Shown: piece by piece, positions 7,488 through 15,036 of the stretch
Numbering within the stretch: the stretch's first letter is position 1
Layout: each line of letters opens with the position of its first letter
From: Aliiroseovarius salicola
GTDB lineage: Bacteria > Pseudomonadota > Alphaproteobacteria > Rhodobacterales > Rhodobacteraceae
Assembly: GCF_027891095.1 (NCBI RefSeq)
Contig: NZ_JAQIIO010000015.1
Span: 1-44,310, forward strand
Direction of reading: 5' to 3'
Length of the DNA: 44,310 nt
Position numbers and translations under genes: made by a program
Notes under the pieces: generated by a model
What the model was told of the DNA's origin: nothing
What the model saw: the letters and a program-made list of their open reading frames with translations, nothing else
Databases searched by the model: none

Positions 7488-8510
7488 ATGCAAAATACCC
7501 ACCAGACAGTTGTGGATTTCAGCTTTGTGATTCCGGTCTACAACGAAGAGGATGTTCTGCCGCTTCTATTCGAGCGGATGGATGCCATTTTGCACCAGTT
7601 GAACGGTCCGGGTGAAGTCATTCTGGTCAATGATGGCAGCACTGATCTTTCTTATGAGATATTAAATGGCAAGTGCGCTGATCCTCGATATCGTCTGGTC
7701 GATCTCTCCAGAAACTTCGGGCATCAGATCGCAATCACAGCCGGGATTGAGACAGCAAGAGGCAAGGCGATAGTGATTTTGGATGCCGATTTACAGGATC
7801 CTCCAGAGGTCGCCCTTGAAATGATCGCCAAGTGGCGTGAGGGGTTTGATGTTGTCGCTGCCCAGCGCGAAACTCGTAAGGGCGAGACATGGTTTAAACG
7901 TGCCTCGGCCAATCTGTATTATCGTCTGCTGGCCAAAATGTCTCCGGTCGATTTGCCACGGGATGTCGGTGATTTTCGGCTGATTGATCGAAAAGTTGCC
8001 GATGCGTTGAAGGCTATGCCCGAACAGGATCGGTATTTTCGCGGTATGGTCAGTTGGGTTGGCTTTCGCCAAACCCAAATTCTATACGAGCGACAAGAAA
8101 GAGCTGCCGGAGAGACAAAGTATAAACTTTCAGCCATGTTCAGACTGGCGGCCAATGGTATCCTCGGATTTTCGGACATCCCACTGCGTATCGCGTTGTG
8201 GTTCGGACTGACGGTGTCACTGGTGTCCTTCACGGCGACGATATTTGTCTTTCTGGGGTGGTTCTTTGGTGGATACGTTGTTGCAGGTTGGACGTCGACC
8301 GTGCTGCTCCTGTCATTTCTCAGCGGTGTCCAACTGCTAACACTTGGTGTGGTCGGCCTTTATGTCGGGCGCATTTACAACGAAGCCAAGGCACGACCGC
8401 TATACTTGGTTAACAACAGTCCTCGGATCGAAACGATCGAAGACGTACAACCTGTTCCGCCTGAGCTTCGCCCTGCACGAGCCGAGAAGGAAAACCAATC
8501 AGACGTCTAA
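7488..8510 (+). CDS. GtrB-like polyprenyl-phosphate glycosyltransferase (GT2)
   Basis: Transfers a sugar from a nucleotide donor to undecaprenyl phosphate on the cytoplasmic face of the inner membrane. The N-terminal GT-A domain has FVIPVYNEEDVLPLLFERM, VILVNDGSTD, the metal-binding DADLQDPPE near residue 98 and a DVGDFRLIDRKV segment. Two transmembrane helices follow (about residues 230-260 and 265-295), the layout of the DPM1/GtrB/ArnC group. 340 residues, slightly longer than the usual ~310-330. The cluster also contains a GtrA-like protein and a large membrane glycosyltransferase, matching the three-part GtrA/GtrB/acceptor-specific systems that decorate O-antigen. The carried sugar could be made by the genes that follow (inference). 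Confidence 0.88.
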   Translation: MQNTHQTVVDFSFVIPVYNEEDVLPLLFERMDAILHQLNGPGEVILVNDGSTDLSYEILNGKCADPRYRLVDLSRNFGHQIAITAGIETARGKAIVILDADLQDPPEVALEMIAKWREGFDVVAAQRETRKGETWFKRASANLYYRLLAKMSPVDLPRDVGDFRLIDRKVADALKAMPEQDRYFRGMVSWVGFRQTQILYERQERAAGETKYKLSAMFRLAANGILGFSDIPLRIALWFGLTVSLVSFTATIFVFLGWFFGGYVVAGWTSTVLLLSFLSGVQLLTLGVVGLYVGRIYNEAKARPLYLVNNSPRIETIEDVQPVPPELRPARAEKENQSDV

Positions 8511-8553
8511 CTCTCATCATTCGGCGAATGCCAATACAATTGAGGCAGAAATC

Positions 8554-9333
8554 ATGCAAGTTGCTATACTCTGTGGGGGATTGGGAACCCGCATTCGGGA
8601 AGAAACCGAACTGAAGCCCAAACCGATGATCGAGATTGGAAGAAGACCAATCCTGTGGCACATCATGCAGTACTACAGCAGTTTCGGTCACAACGACTTT
8701 GTTTTGTGCACCGGTTACAAAAGCGATGTGATCAAGCAGTATTTCCTGAATTACCGAAACTTTAGCCAGGATATCGAGATTGATCTCAGGGCAGATACCG
8801 TTTCCAACCTGGAACAGACCGAAGTGCTACCCCCCTGGAAGATCCGTATTCAGAATACGGGTATTCATACCCAGACCGGTTCCCGGTTAAAACAGGCCAT
8901 GCAACATGTCGACGATGACCTGTTCCTTGCCACCTATGGAGACGGGGTCGCGAATATCGATATCAGTGCCGTCGTTGCACACCATAAGCAATCCGGAAAA
9001 CTGGCCACAGTTACTGCGGTTCGCCCCTCTTCCCGCTTCGGAGAACTGGCAATCGAAGGCAACACGGTGACATCTTTCAGCGAGAAGCCCCAGACTGGAC
9101 AAGGCTGGATCAACGGTGGTTTTTTCGTCTTTCATCGCTCGGTGTTTGAGAGATTGCCGGAAAACCAAAATGACATCGAGCTGGAAAAAAACGTCTTAGA
9201 AGAACTGTCCGAGCAAGGGGAATTGAGCGTGTATCGGCACGACGGCTTCTGGCAATGCATGGATACTTCTCGTGAGATGGAGTTGCTGGAAACCTATTGG
9301 GAAAACGGCAATGCGCCGTGGAAACGGTGGTGA
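8554..9333 (+). CDS. rfbF: Glucose-1-phosphate cytidylyltransferase
   Basis: Makes CDP-glucose from CTP and glucose 1-phosphate, the entry step to CDP-6-deoxyhexoses. The nucleotidyltransferase signature ILCGGLGTRIREETELKPKP is at the very N-terminus, with MIEIGRRPILWHIM and CTGYKSDVIKQYF following, and WQCMDTSREMELLE near the C-terminus as in RfbF/DdhA. 259 residues, the normal family length. An in-frame ATG at 8344 exists but lies inside the upstream gene; the ATG at 8554 with GAGGCAG ahead matches the family N-terminus. The stop overlaps the next start (TGATG), so it is coupled with the 4,6-dehydratase gene. Confidence 0.93.
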   Translation: MQVAILCGGLGTRIREETELKPKPMIEIGRRPILWHIMQYYSSFGHNDFVLCTGYKSDVIKQYFLNYRNFSQDIEIDLRADTVSNLEQTEVLPPWKIRIQNTGIHTQTGSRLKQAMQHVDDDLFLATYGDGVANIDISAVVAHHKQSGKLATVTAVRPSSRFGELAIEGNTVTSFSEKPQTGQGWINGGFFVFHRSVFERLPENQNDIELEKNVLEELSEQGELSVYRHDGFWQCMDTSREMELLETYWENGNAPWKRW

Positions 9334-10400
9334 TGAGCAGATCTTGGTGGACAGATCGGCGAGTTTTTGTGACCGGGCACACCGGTTTCATGGGGGGGTG
9401 GCTGTGCAGCTATCTCCTGGCCCATGGTGCGCGCGTCAGCGGTTTTGCCCTCGCGCCGCCGACAACGCCCTCGTTTTTTGAGGCTGTTGACTTGGGTTCC
9501 AGACTAGAAAGCTCCACCATTGGGGACATACGTGACCTTGGACTTTTGCAACAGGCGATGGCCTCTGCAAACCCTGAAGTCGTTTTTCACCTGGCAGCGC
9601 AACCCTTGGTCCGGACAGCCTATGCCGAGCCGGTCGGCACGTTCAGCACCAATGTCATGGGAACCGTGAATGCCATGGAAGCCGCGCGCGACTTGGCCGA
9701 TCTTAGTGCCCTGTTGATCGTCACAACGGATAAAGTCTATCAGAACCGGCAATGGCACTGGCCCTATCGTGAGAACGACCCTCTTGGTGGCAAGGAACCC
9801 TATAGTGCCAGCAAAACGGCCAGTGAAGCGGTTATTTCAGCCTATCATCACAGCTATTTCCCTCGTACAGGCGTTGCCGCTCTGCGGGTGGGCAATATCA
9901 TCGGAGGAGGGGATTGGGCCGCGGACCGTCTTGTGCCTGATGCCGTCCGCGGGTTTGTGAAGGATCAGCCACTGGTGTTACGAAACCCTCGGGCCACTCG
10001 ACCGTGGCAGCATGTTCTGGATCCCCTGCATGGTTATCTGAAACTGGCGCAGGCTCTGCACGACGATCATGAAGCTTTCAGCGGTGGGTGGAATTTCGGT
10101 CCTGCCCAAAGGGATTGCCAGCCGGTAGAAACAATGGCTCGCACCCTGTCAAATGCCTGGGGCGACGGAGCGAAAATCGAAATCCAGGAAAGCAGCGAGA
10201 TTTTTGAGGAAAAGCTCTTGTCACTTGACAGCGCAAAAGCGCAGGCCGAATTGGGATGGCAACCCCGTTGGAACTTGCAAGACGCAATTGGTCATACCGC
10301 CCATTGGTATCACGCTTACTACAACGGGCAGGATATGTGGGAATTGACGCAAAGCCAGATTGGCATTCTTGACCAAAGCGGGGGGCGTCATGCCGGATAA
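9333..10400 (+). CDS. rfbG: CDP-glucose 4,6-dehydratase
   Basis: NAD-dependent extended short-chain dehydrogenase that converts CDP-glucose to CDP-4-keto-6-deoxyglucose, the branch point to many deoxy sugars. Shows the Rossmann motif TGHTGFMGGWL, HLAAQPLVRTAY, TTDKVYQN and the catalytic YSASK with family-specific surroundings. About 355 residues, normal length. The ATG at 9333 overlaps the rfbF stop codon. Together with rfbF it fixes the nucleotide as CDP. No RfbH-type C3 dehydrase gene follows, so the pathway does not lead to a 3,6-dideoxyhexose; it continues to a C-methyltransferase instead. Confidence 0.93.
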   Translation: MSRSWWTDRRVFVTGHTGFMGGWLCSYLLAHGARVSGFALAPPTTPSFFEAVDLGSRLESSTIGDIRDLGLLQQAMASANPEVVFHLAAQPLVRTAYAEPVGTFSTNVMGTVNAMEAARDLADLSALLIVTTDKVYQNRQWHWPYRENDPLGGKEPYSASKTASEAVISAYHHSYFPRTGVAALRVGNIIGGGDWAADRLVPDAVRGFVKDQPLVLRNPRATRPWQHVLDPLHGYLKLAQALHDDHEAFSGGWNFGPAQRDCQPVETMARTLSNAWGDGAKIEIQESSEIFEEKLLSLDSAKAQAELGWQPRWNLQDAIGHTAHWYHAYYNGQDMWELTQSQIGILDQSGGRHAG

Positions 10401-11631
10401 GTGTCGGAATTGCCAATCCCCTCTGGTGCACGATGTGGTCGATCTTGGGTTAAGCCCTGTATCAAACCACTTTCGGGAGTTGGGAGATGCCGTCAATGTT
10501 GGTCAGACTTTTTATCCACTTGTGGCCCGTGTCTGTACGTCCTGCTGGCTGGTCCAACTTACAGACGTGGAAACACCCCCCCATTTTGACGAGGACTACG
10601 CCTATTTCTCTTCTTTCTCAAAGTCGTGGCTGGAGCATGCAAAATCTTATGCCTCTCAAATGACAGAAGACTTGTCGCTCGGTTCGAACTCTCTGGTGGT
10701 GGAACTGGCCAGCAACGACGGCTATTTGCTGCAGTATTTTAAAAACGCAGGGGTGCCTGTGCTTGGGGTCGAGCCGTCGGCCAATGTTGCACAATATGCC
10801 AAGGATAATCACGGCATCGATTGCATCACGGATTTTTTTGGTCGCGGCGTTGCTGACGAGATCGTTCGCCGGGGGCAGAAGGCCGATCTGGTGGTTGCCA
10901 ATAATGTGCTTGCCCATGTCCCGGACATCAACGATTTCATCGCCGGAGTTGCCAAGATCCTGACGGTCCATGGCACGGCAACATTCGAATTTCCCCACTT
11001 GATGCGTATGCTCACCGAAGGCCAGTTCGACACCATCTATCACGAGCACTTTTTCTACCTGTCACTGCTTGCCGTCGAAAAAATCTTCGCGACCCACGGC
11101 CTGTCTGTGCATGGGGTCGAGGAGTTGCCAACACATGGCGGATCCTTACGGGTCTATGCCAGCCATACCTCCAGTGGTGTGCATGATAAGGATCTCGCGA
11201 GAACGCGGGACAAGATTCGAACCGAGGAAGCGGCCTTCGGGGTGGATCGCGTGGAAAGCTATGCCCAGTTCTCTCAACTGCCTGCCAAATGCAAAAGTGA
11301 TCTTCTCGCATTTTTCATCGACGCGCGGAAGCAGGGCAAAACCGTCTGCGGCTATGGTGCTCCTGCCAAGGGCAACACACTTTTGAATTATTGCGGGATT
11401 GGGCCGGAATTCCTGCCTTTCACTTCTGACATGAGTCCGCAAAAACAGAGCAAGCTGCTACCGGGTTTGAATATTCCGGTCCATGCGCCTGAGGTGATCG
11501 ACAAGGAAAAGCCCGACTATATCCTTATTCTCCCCTGGAACCTACGTGAAGAGATTGCCGGACAACTTGCCCATACGCGAGAATGGGGCGCGCAATTCGT
11601 TGTCGCCATTCCCGAGCTTGAGGTCTTTTGA
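10390..11631 (+). CDS. Sugar C-methyltransferase (TylC3/NovU/TcaB9 type)
   Basis: SAM-dependent enzyme that adds a methyl group to a ring carbon of a nucleotide-4-keto-6-deoxysugar, usually C3. It has the three-part layout of the family: an N-terminal zinc-binding domain with CRNC and CTSC ligand pairs (residues ~5-60), a central SAM domain with VVELASNDGYLL and VLGVEPSANVAQ, and a C-terminal domain with VCGYGAPAKGNTLLNYCGIG. The YHEH motif at residues 217-220 corresponds to the catalytic Tyr/Glu/His of TcaB9. 413 residues, normal length. The start at 10390 overlaps the rfbG end by 11 bp. The product would be a branched CDP-6-deoxy-C-methyl-4-ketohexose (inferred from pathway order). Confidence 0.9.
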   Translation: MPDKCRNCQSPLVHDVVDLGLSPVSNHFRELGDAVNVGQTFYPLVARVCTSCWLVQLTDVETPPHFDEDYAYFSSFSKSWLEHAKSYASQMTEDLSLGSNSLVVELASNDGYLLQYFKNAGVPVLGVEPSANVAQYAKDNHGIDCITDFFGRGVADEIVRRGQKADLVVANNVLAHVPDINDFIAGVAKILTVHGTATFEFPHLMRMLTEGQFDTIYHEHFFYLSLLAVEKIFATHGLSVHGVEELPTHGGSLRVYASHTSSGVHDKDLARTRDKIRTEEAAFGVDRVESYAQFSQLPAKCKSDLLAFFIDARKQGKTVCGYGAPAKGNTLLNYCGIGPEFLPFTSDMSPQKQSKLLPGLNIPVHAPEVIDKEKPDYILILPWNLREEIAGQLAHTREWGAQFVVAIPELEVF

Positions 11632-12173
11632 TGCAGTTTGTGGCCACTCCGATCACGGGAGCAGTTGAGATCCGCCCCACCCCCAATCAAGATTCTCGTG
11701 GATTTTTCGCGCGCAGTTATTGTGCCCGTGAATTCGCTGAGAACGGCCTGAGCCTGCCAGACAAACAGATGGCCATTTCTCACAACTTGACGCGCGCGAC
11801 CCTGCGGGGGATGCACTATATTCCCGAAACGCAAGGTGAGGCAAAGCTGGTGCGTTGCATCCATGGGCATGTGTTTGACGTCATCGTAGATATGCGACCA
11901 AACTCTCCCAGTTTCATGATGTGGTATGGCATAGAGCTCAGCGCCGAAAATTTGCTGTCGCTATATATCCCACGCGGCGTGGCACATGGGTTCATTACAC
12001 TGAGCGACAACGCAGACCTGTTCTATCAGTTTGATGCGTTCCACAAACCCGGTGTTGAAACTGGATTGCGCTGGGATGACCCGGACATCGCCATCTGCTG
12101 GCCGATCGCGCCGCAGACCATCTCCGAACGCGATCTGGCCCTGCCATTCTTACGTGACATGGACGTAAAGTGA
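11631..12173 (+). CDS. dTDP-4-dehydrorhamnose 3,5-epimerase family protein (RfbC/RmlC-like)
   Basis: Cupin-fold epimerase that inverts C5 and/or C3 of nucleotide-4-keto-6-deoxysugars. Family features: DSRGFFARSYC near residue 21, the LRGMHY block with the catalytic histidine, VRCIHGHVFDVIVDMRPNSP, YIPRGVAHGFITLSDNAD and a terminal LRWDDPDIAICWP. 180 residues, standard length. Start ATG overlaps the preceding stop (TGATG). After a C3-methylation step only C5 epimerisation is likely, as in several antibiotic-sugar pathways that pair TylC3-like and RmlC-like enzymes (inference). It is unlikely to serve rhamnose synthesis, because RmlA, B and D homologues of the dTDP type are absent here. Confidence 0.88.
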   Translation: MQFVATPITGAVEIRPTPNQDSRGFFARSYCAREFAENGLSLPDKQMAISHNLTRATLRGMHYIPETQGEAKLVRCIHGHVFDVIVDMRPNSPSFMMWYGIELSAENLLSLYIPRGVAHGFITLSDNADLFYQFDAFHKPGVETGLRWDDPDIAICWPIAPQTISERDLALPFLRDMDVK

Positions 12174-13069
12174 TGGATCGACCCAGACTCATGATCACAG
12201 GTGCGCGGGGCTTTGTTGGTTCGCGGGTGCTACCGCATCTGCTCGGGGAGTTCGAGGTTCATGCGGTCTCACGGGAAAGCCATGTGGACGACAAGATTCA
12301 TTGGCATTCAGCAGACCTCACCGACTCGGAGAGCTGCGCCCGATTGATCGCCAAAACTAAACCCGCCTATCTGGTGCATTGCGCCTGGGAAACACAGCAT
12401 GGCGCTTTCTGGGAAGCTGAGACAAACCGGCAGTGGTATGAGGCAGGAAAGGTGTTGTTTCAAACCTTTCAGTCGGCCGGGGGACAACGCATTGTCGCCC
12501 TTGGAAGCTGTGCCGAATACACGGGGTCCGATCAGCCTTTGACTGAGATTGAAGATCAAGACACGCCAGCCACCCTTTATGGACAGAGCAAACTCTCACT
12601 TTTAAACGACCTGCAATCGCTTCCCGTTTCCTTTTCTTGGGCACGCATATTCCACCTTTTCGGGCCGCACGAGAATCCATACCGCTTTGTCCCTTCATTG
12701 TGCAGGGCTCTGTTGAGCGAAACACCTGCGGAATGTTCCTCTGGGAGGCAGGTAAGGGATCTTTCAGACGTCAGGGATGTCGCATTATCCATAGCAATGT
12801 TGGTGAAATCTCCAATTGAAGGCGCGATTAATCTCGGGCATGGCTCATCTACCACCTTGGCGGATGTTGCGCTGGAATTGGGTCGGATTGCAGAACGCCC
12901 CGACCTGATCCGGGTTGGAGCGCTTCCCGACAGGCCGGGCGAACCGCGTGTCCTTATCCCTGATCTTACCCGGCAGTTCCAAGAGTTGAACGCTCCCACC
13001 GCGCGCGCCCTTCAGGACAGTTTGCAATCGACATTCGAGTGGTGGCGTAGACATAAAGACGAACGATAG
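12173..13069 (+). CDS. NAD(P)-dependent epimerase/dehydratase family protein, probable CDP-4-ketohexose reductase
   Basis: Extended short-chain dehydrogenase, 298 residues. Rossmann motif TGARGFVGSRVLPHL at the N-terminus, YLVHCAWETQHG in place of the usual HLAA block, GSCAEYTG with the active-site serine/threonine region, and YGQSK as catalytic YxxxK. The combination resembles CDP-abequose/paratose synthases and other 4-ketoreductases of 6-deoxyhexose pathways. Located last in the set cytidylyltransferase, dehydratase, C-methyltransferase, epimerase, so it most likely performs the final 4-keto reduction. Start overlaps the upstream stop (TGATG). Stereochemistry of the product cannot be told from sequence. 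Confidence 0.82.
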   Translation: MDRPRLMITGARGFVGSRVLPHLLGEFEVHAVSRESHVDDKIHWHSADLTDSESCARLIAKTKPAYLVHCAWETQHGAFWEAETNRQWYEAGKVLFQTFQSAGGQRIVALGSCAEYTGSDQPLTEIEDQDTPATLYGQSKLSLLNDLQSLPVSFSWARIFHLFGPHENPYRFVPSLCRALLSETPAECSSGRQVRDLSDVRDVALSIAMLVKSPIEGAINLGHGSSTTLADVALELGRIAERPDLIRVGALPDRPGEPRVLIPDLTRQFQELNAPTARALQDSLQSTFEWWRRHKDER

Positions 13070-13110
13070 TCCTGAATAAGGAACACAAGATTTTTAAATG
13101 CGAGGTACAG

Positions 13111-13857
13111 ATGGCAGACCAGGAATTTGAAAACGAGCGGCGGGAAGACATTGCCAGAATGGCGGCAGATGAAGGTTTCTCTGCTAAGACGCTGGATTGG
13201 CTGGCGCAAGCTCAGGAACGGCGATATTCCTATCAGTTCGATTGGATGGGATTGCCCATTATTCAATATCCGCAGGATATTGTCGCAATGCAGGAGTTGG
13301 TCTGGTCGCTTAAACCAGATCTGATTATCGAGACCGGGATTGCTCGCGGCGGGTCGGTCATTTTTTATGCATCTCTTTTGGAATTGAATGCGATGTGCGG
13401 AGGGCCGGGTGACGCCATAGTTGTTGCCGTTGACATCGACATTCGTGCTCAAAACCGACAGGCGATCGAGGCTCATCCAATGGCGCACCGTCTGGATCTG
13501 ATAGAAGGATCAAGCATAGATCCTGACGTAATTTCACAAATTCGGGAAAAGGTTGCTGGTCGCAGGTCGGTTTTGGTTTGTCTGGATTCGAACCACACTC
13601 ATGACCATGTGCTGGAAGAACTGCGAGCCTATGGCCCACTTGTGACGCATAATAGCTATGTCGTCGTCTTTGACACACTGATCGAAACCCTGCCAGACAC
13701 TGCGATCGGTGACAGGCCCTGGGGGCCGGGCGACAACCCGATGACTGCTGTGCATAGCTATCTTCAAGAGGATGACCATTTCGAGATTGATCACGCGCGG
13801 CACACTAAGTTGCAGATCACGGTCGCCCGCAATGGCTATCTCAAACGGGTGGGGTAG
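13111..13857 (+). CDS. CmcI-like methyltransferase (cephalosporin hydroxylase family)
   Basis: 248-residue SAM-dependent O-methyltransferase-like protein of the CmcI/rhamnosyl O-methyltransferase family, often found in surface-polysaccharide clusters. Key blocks: PQDIVAMQELVWSLKPDLII, ETGIARGGSVIFYASLLEL (SAM-binding glycine-rich loop), VVAVDIDIRAQNRQ, VLVCLDSNHTHDHVLEEL (acidic/histidine metal-type site), and a C-terminal RPWGPGDNPMTAV. RBS GCGAGGT precedes the ATG. It may O-methylate a sugar in the glycan; its exact target is unknown. Confidence 0.85.
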   Translation: MADQEFENERREDIARMAADEGFSAKTLDWLAQAQERRYSYQFDWMGLPIIQYPQDIVAMQELVWSLKPDLIIETGIARGGSVIFYASLLELNAMCGGPGDAIVVAVDIDIRAQNRQAIEAHPMAHRLDLIEGSSIDPDVISQIREKVAGRRSVLVCLDSNHTHDHVLEELRAYGPLVTHNSYVVVFDTLIETLPDTAIGDRPWGPGDNPMTAVHSYLQEDDHFEIDHARHTKLQITVARNGYLKRVG

Positions 13858-13861
13858 AGAT

Positions 13862-14671
13862 TTGGCGCAGTTCACGGTTCTCATTCCGGTCTATAACGGT
13901 GCAGAATTCGTTGGCGAGGCACTGACCTCGGTGGCGGAGCAAACCTTAGAGGACGTGCGCGTTGTGGTGAGCAACAATGCCTCGACCGACAATACGGCCG
14001 AGATCCTGTCGAGCTGGGAACCACGCCTGAACATGCGGATCATCACGCAATCAGAAACCCTTCCGATGCAGGACCATTTCAACGCCCTGCTGAACGAAAT
14101 CGAGACCGAGTTCTACATGCTATTGTGCCATGATGATTATCTGGCTGATCCGAGAACGCTGGAACTGGCGCAGGAGGCGCTGACGGAGAACCCCGAGGTT
14201 GCAGCGGCCTATTGCAATTTAGTCTATGTCAACCCGGCCCGTCGCAAACTAGCGACCCGGATCTTTAAACGAGGCCACCTGTTTGATGCCGACAAGGCAG
14301 GGCTTGCGACGATCACGACAGCACGCAACATGTTCGGCATACCAATCGGCATTCGTCGGTCAAGCCTGGGGGAATTGCGCTACGATCCGCAGTTTCACTA
14401 TGCAATGGATGTCGATCTGTCTTGGGCCTTGTCACGCCATCAACAAGCCATTCACATTCCCCAAGTGTTGATTGCAAACCGGTATAGCAACGCTAACACC
14501 ACTTGGAAGCTGTTGTCTCAAGCACTGGATGAGACACGTAATCTTGCACAAAAATATAATGTGCCCCTAGGGCGGATGGGTGATCTACGACTTTGCATGG
14601 TGAATTTCATGGTGAACCAGAAAAAAAGGCTTTTTGGCTTATACCAGAGGGTGAAGTCATGGGGCGATTGA
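13862..14671 (+). CDS. Glycosyltransferase family 2 protein
   Basis: About 269 residues, GT-A fold. FTVLIPVYNGAEFVGEAL, VVVSNNASTDNTAEIL and LLCHDDYLADP (DXD-like metal site) are clear; no transmembrane helices are seen, so it acts in the cytosol. The frame extends upstream into the CmcI-like gene (ATG at 13832), but a TTG at 13862 preceded by GGGTAGAG starts right at the conserved QFTVLIP strand and is the more economical start; I rate the two about equally. The stop overlaps the next gene by 13 bp. Probably adds a sugar to the glycan or carrier lipid made by this cluster. Confidence 0.8.
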   Translation: MAQFTVLIPVYNGAEFVGEALTSVAEQTLEDVRVVVSNNASTDNTAEILSSWEPRLNMRIITQSETLPMQDHFNALLNEIETEFYMLLCHDDYLADPRTLELAQEALTENPEVAAAYCNLVYVNPARRKLATRIFKRGHLFDADKAGLATITTARNMFGIPIGIRRSSLGELRYDPQFHYAMDVDLSWALSRHQQAIHIPQVLIANRYSNANTTWKLLSQALDETRNLAQKYNVPLGRMGDLRLCMVNFMVNQKKRLFGLYQRVKSWGD

Positions 14672-15036
14672 TGGTGGCGCCGCTGATGATCCGCTTTGTT
14701 CTGGTGGGGTTGGCGAACACTGCCTTCAGCTATGGTATCTATGCGTTAGGTCTTTATCTTGGCTTACCCTATTATCTGGCAAGCTTTGTAGCGCTGATTT
14801 TTGGGATATGTGTCAGCTTTTTAAGCCAGGGAAAACTCGTTTTCAGATCACGGCTTCGCGGTCGGTTCTGTTCGTTTCTGACGGTCTGGGCGCTGCTTTA
14901 TCTTTTTAATATCAGCCTTATAAAACTTTTTGGAATGTTGGGGGCAAATGACTATTTGGCAGGGCTAATAGCGCTTGTCCCGGTCGTAGCCTTGTCATTC
15001 CTGCTTCAGAGATATGTTGTGTTCAAGAGCGATTAA
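14659..15036 (+). CDS. GtrA-family membrane protein
   Basis: 125 residues with four transmembrane helices, the size and shape of GtrA, the proposed flippase that moves undecaprenyl-phosphate-linked sugars across the inner membrane. Family features include IRFVLVGLANTAFSYGIY at the N-terminus, a second helix with FVALIFGICVSFLSQGKLVF, and a C-terminal LLQRYVVFKS. The ATG at 14659 follows GAGGGTGAAGTC and overlaps the upstream glycosyltransferase gene. The next gene begins immediately after its stop. With the GtrB-like gene at the start of the operon it completes two of the three parts of a Gtr glycosylation system. Confidence 0.88.
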   Translation: MGRLMVAPLMIRFVLVGLANTAFSYGIYALGLYLGLPYYLASFVALIFGICVSFLSQGKLVFRSRLRGRFCSFLTVWALLYLFNISLIKLFGMLGANDYLAGLIALVPVVALSFLLQRYVVFKSD

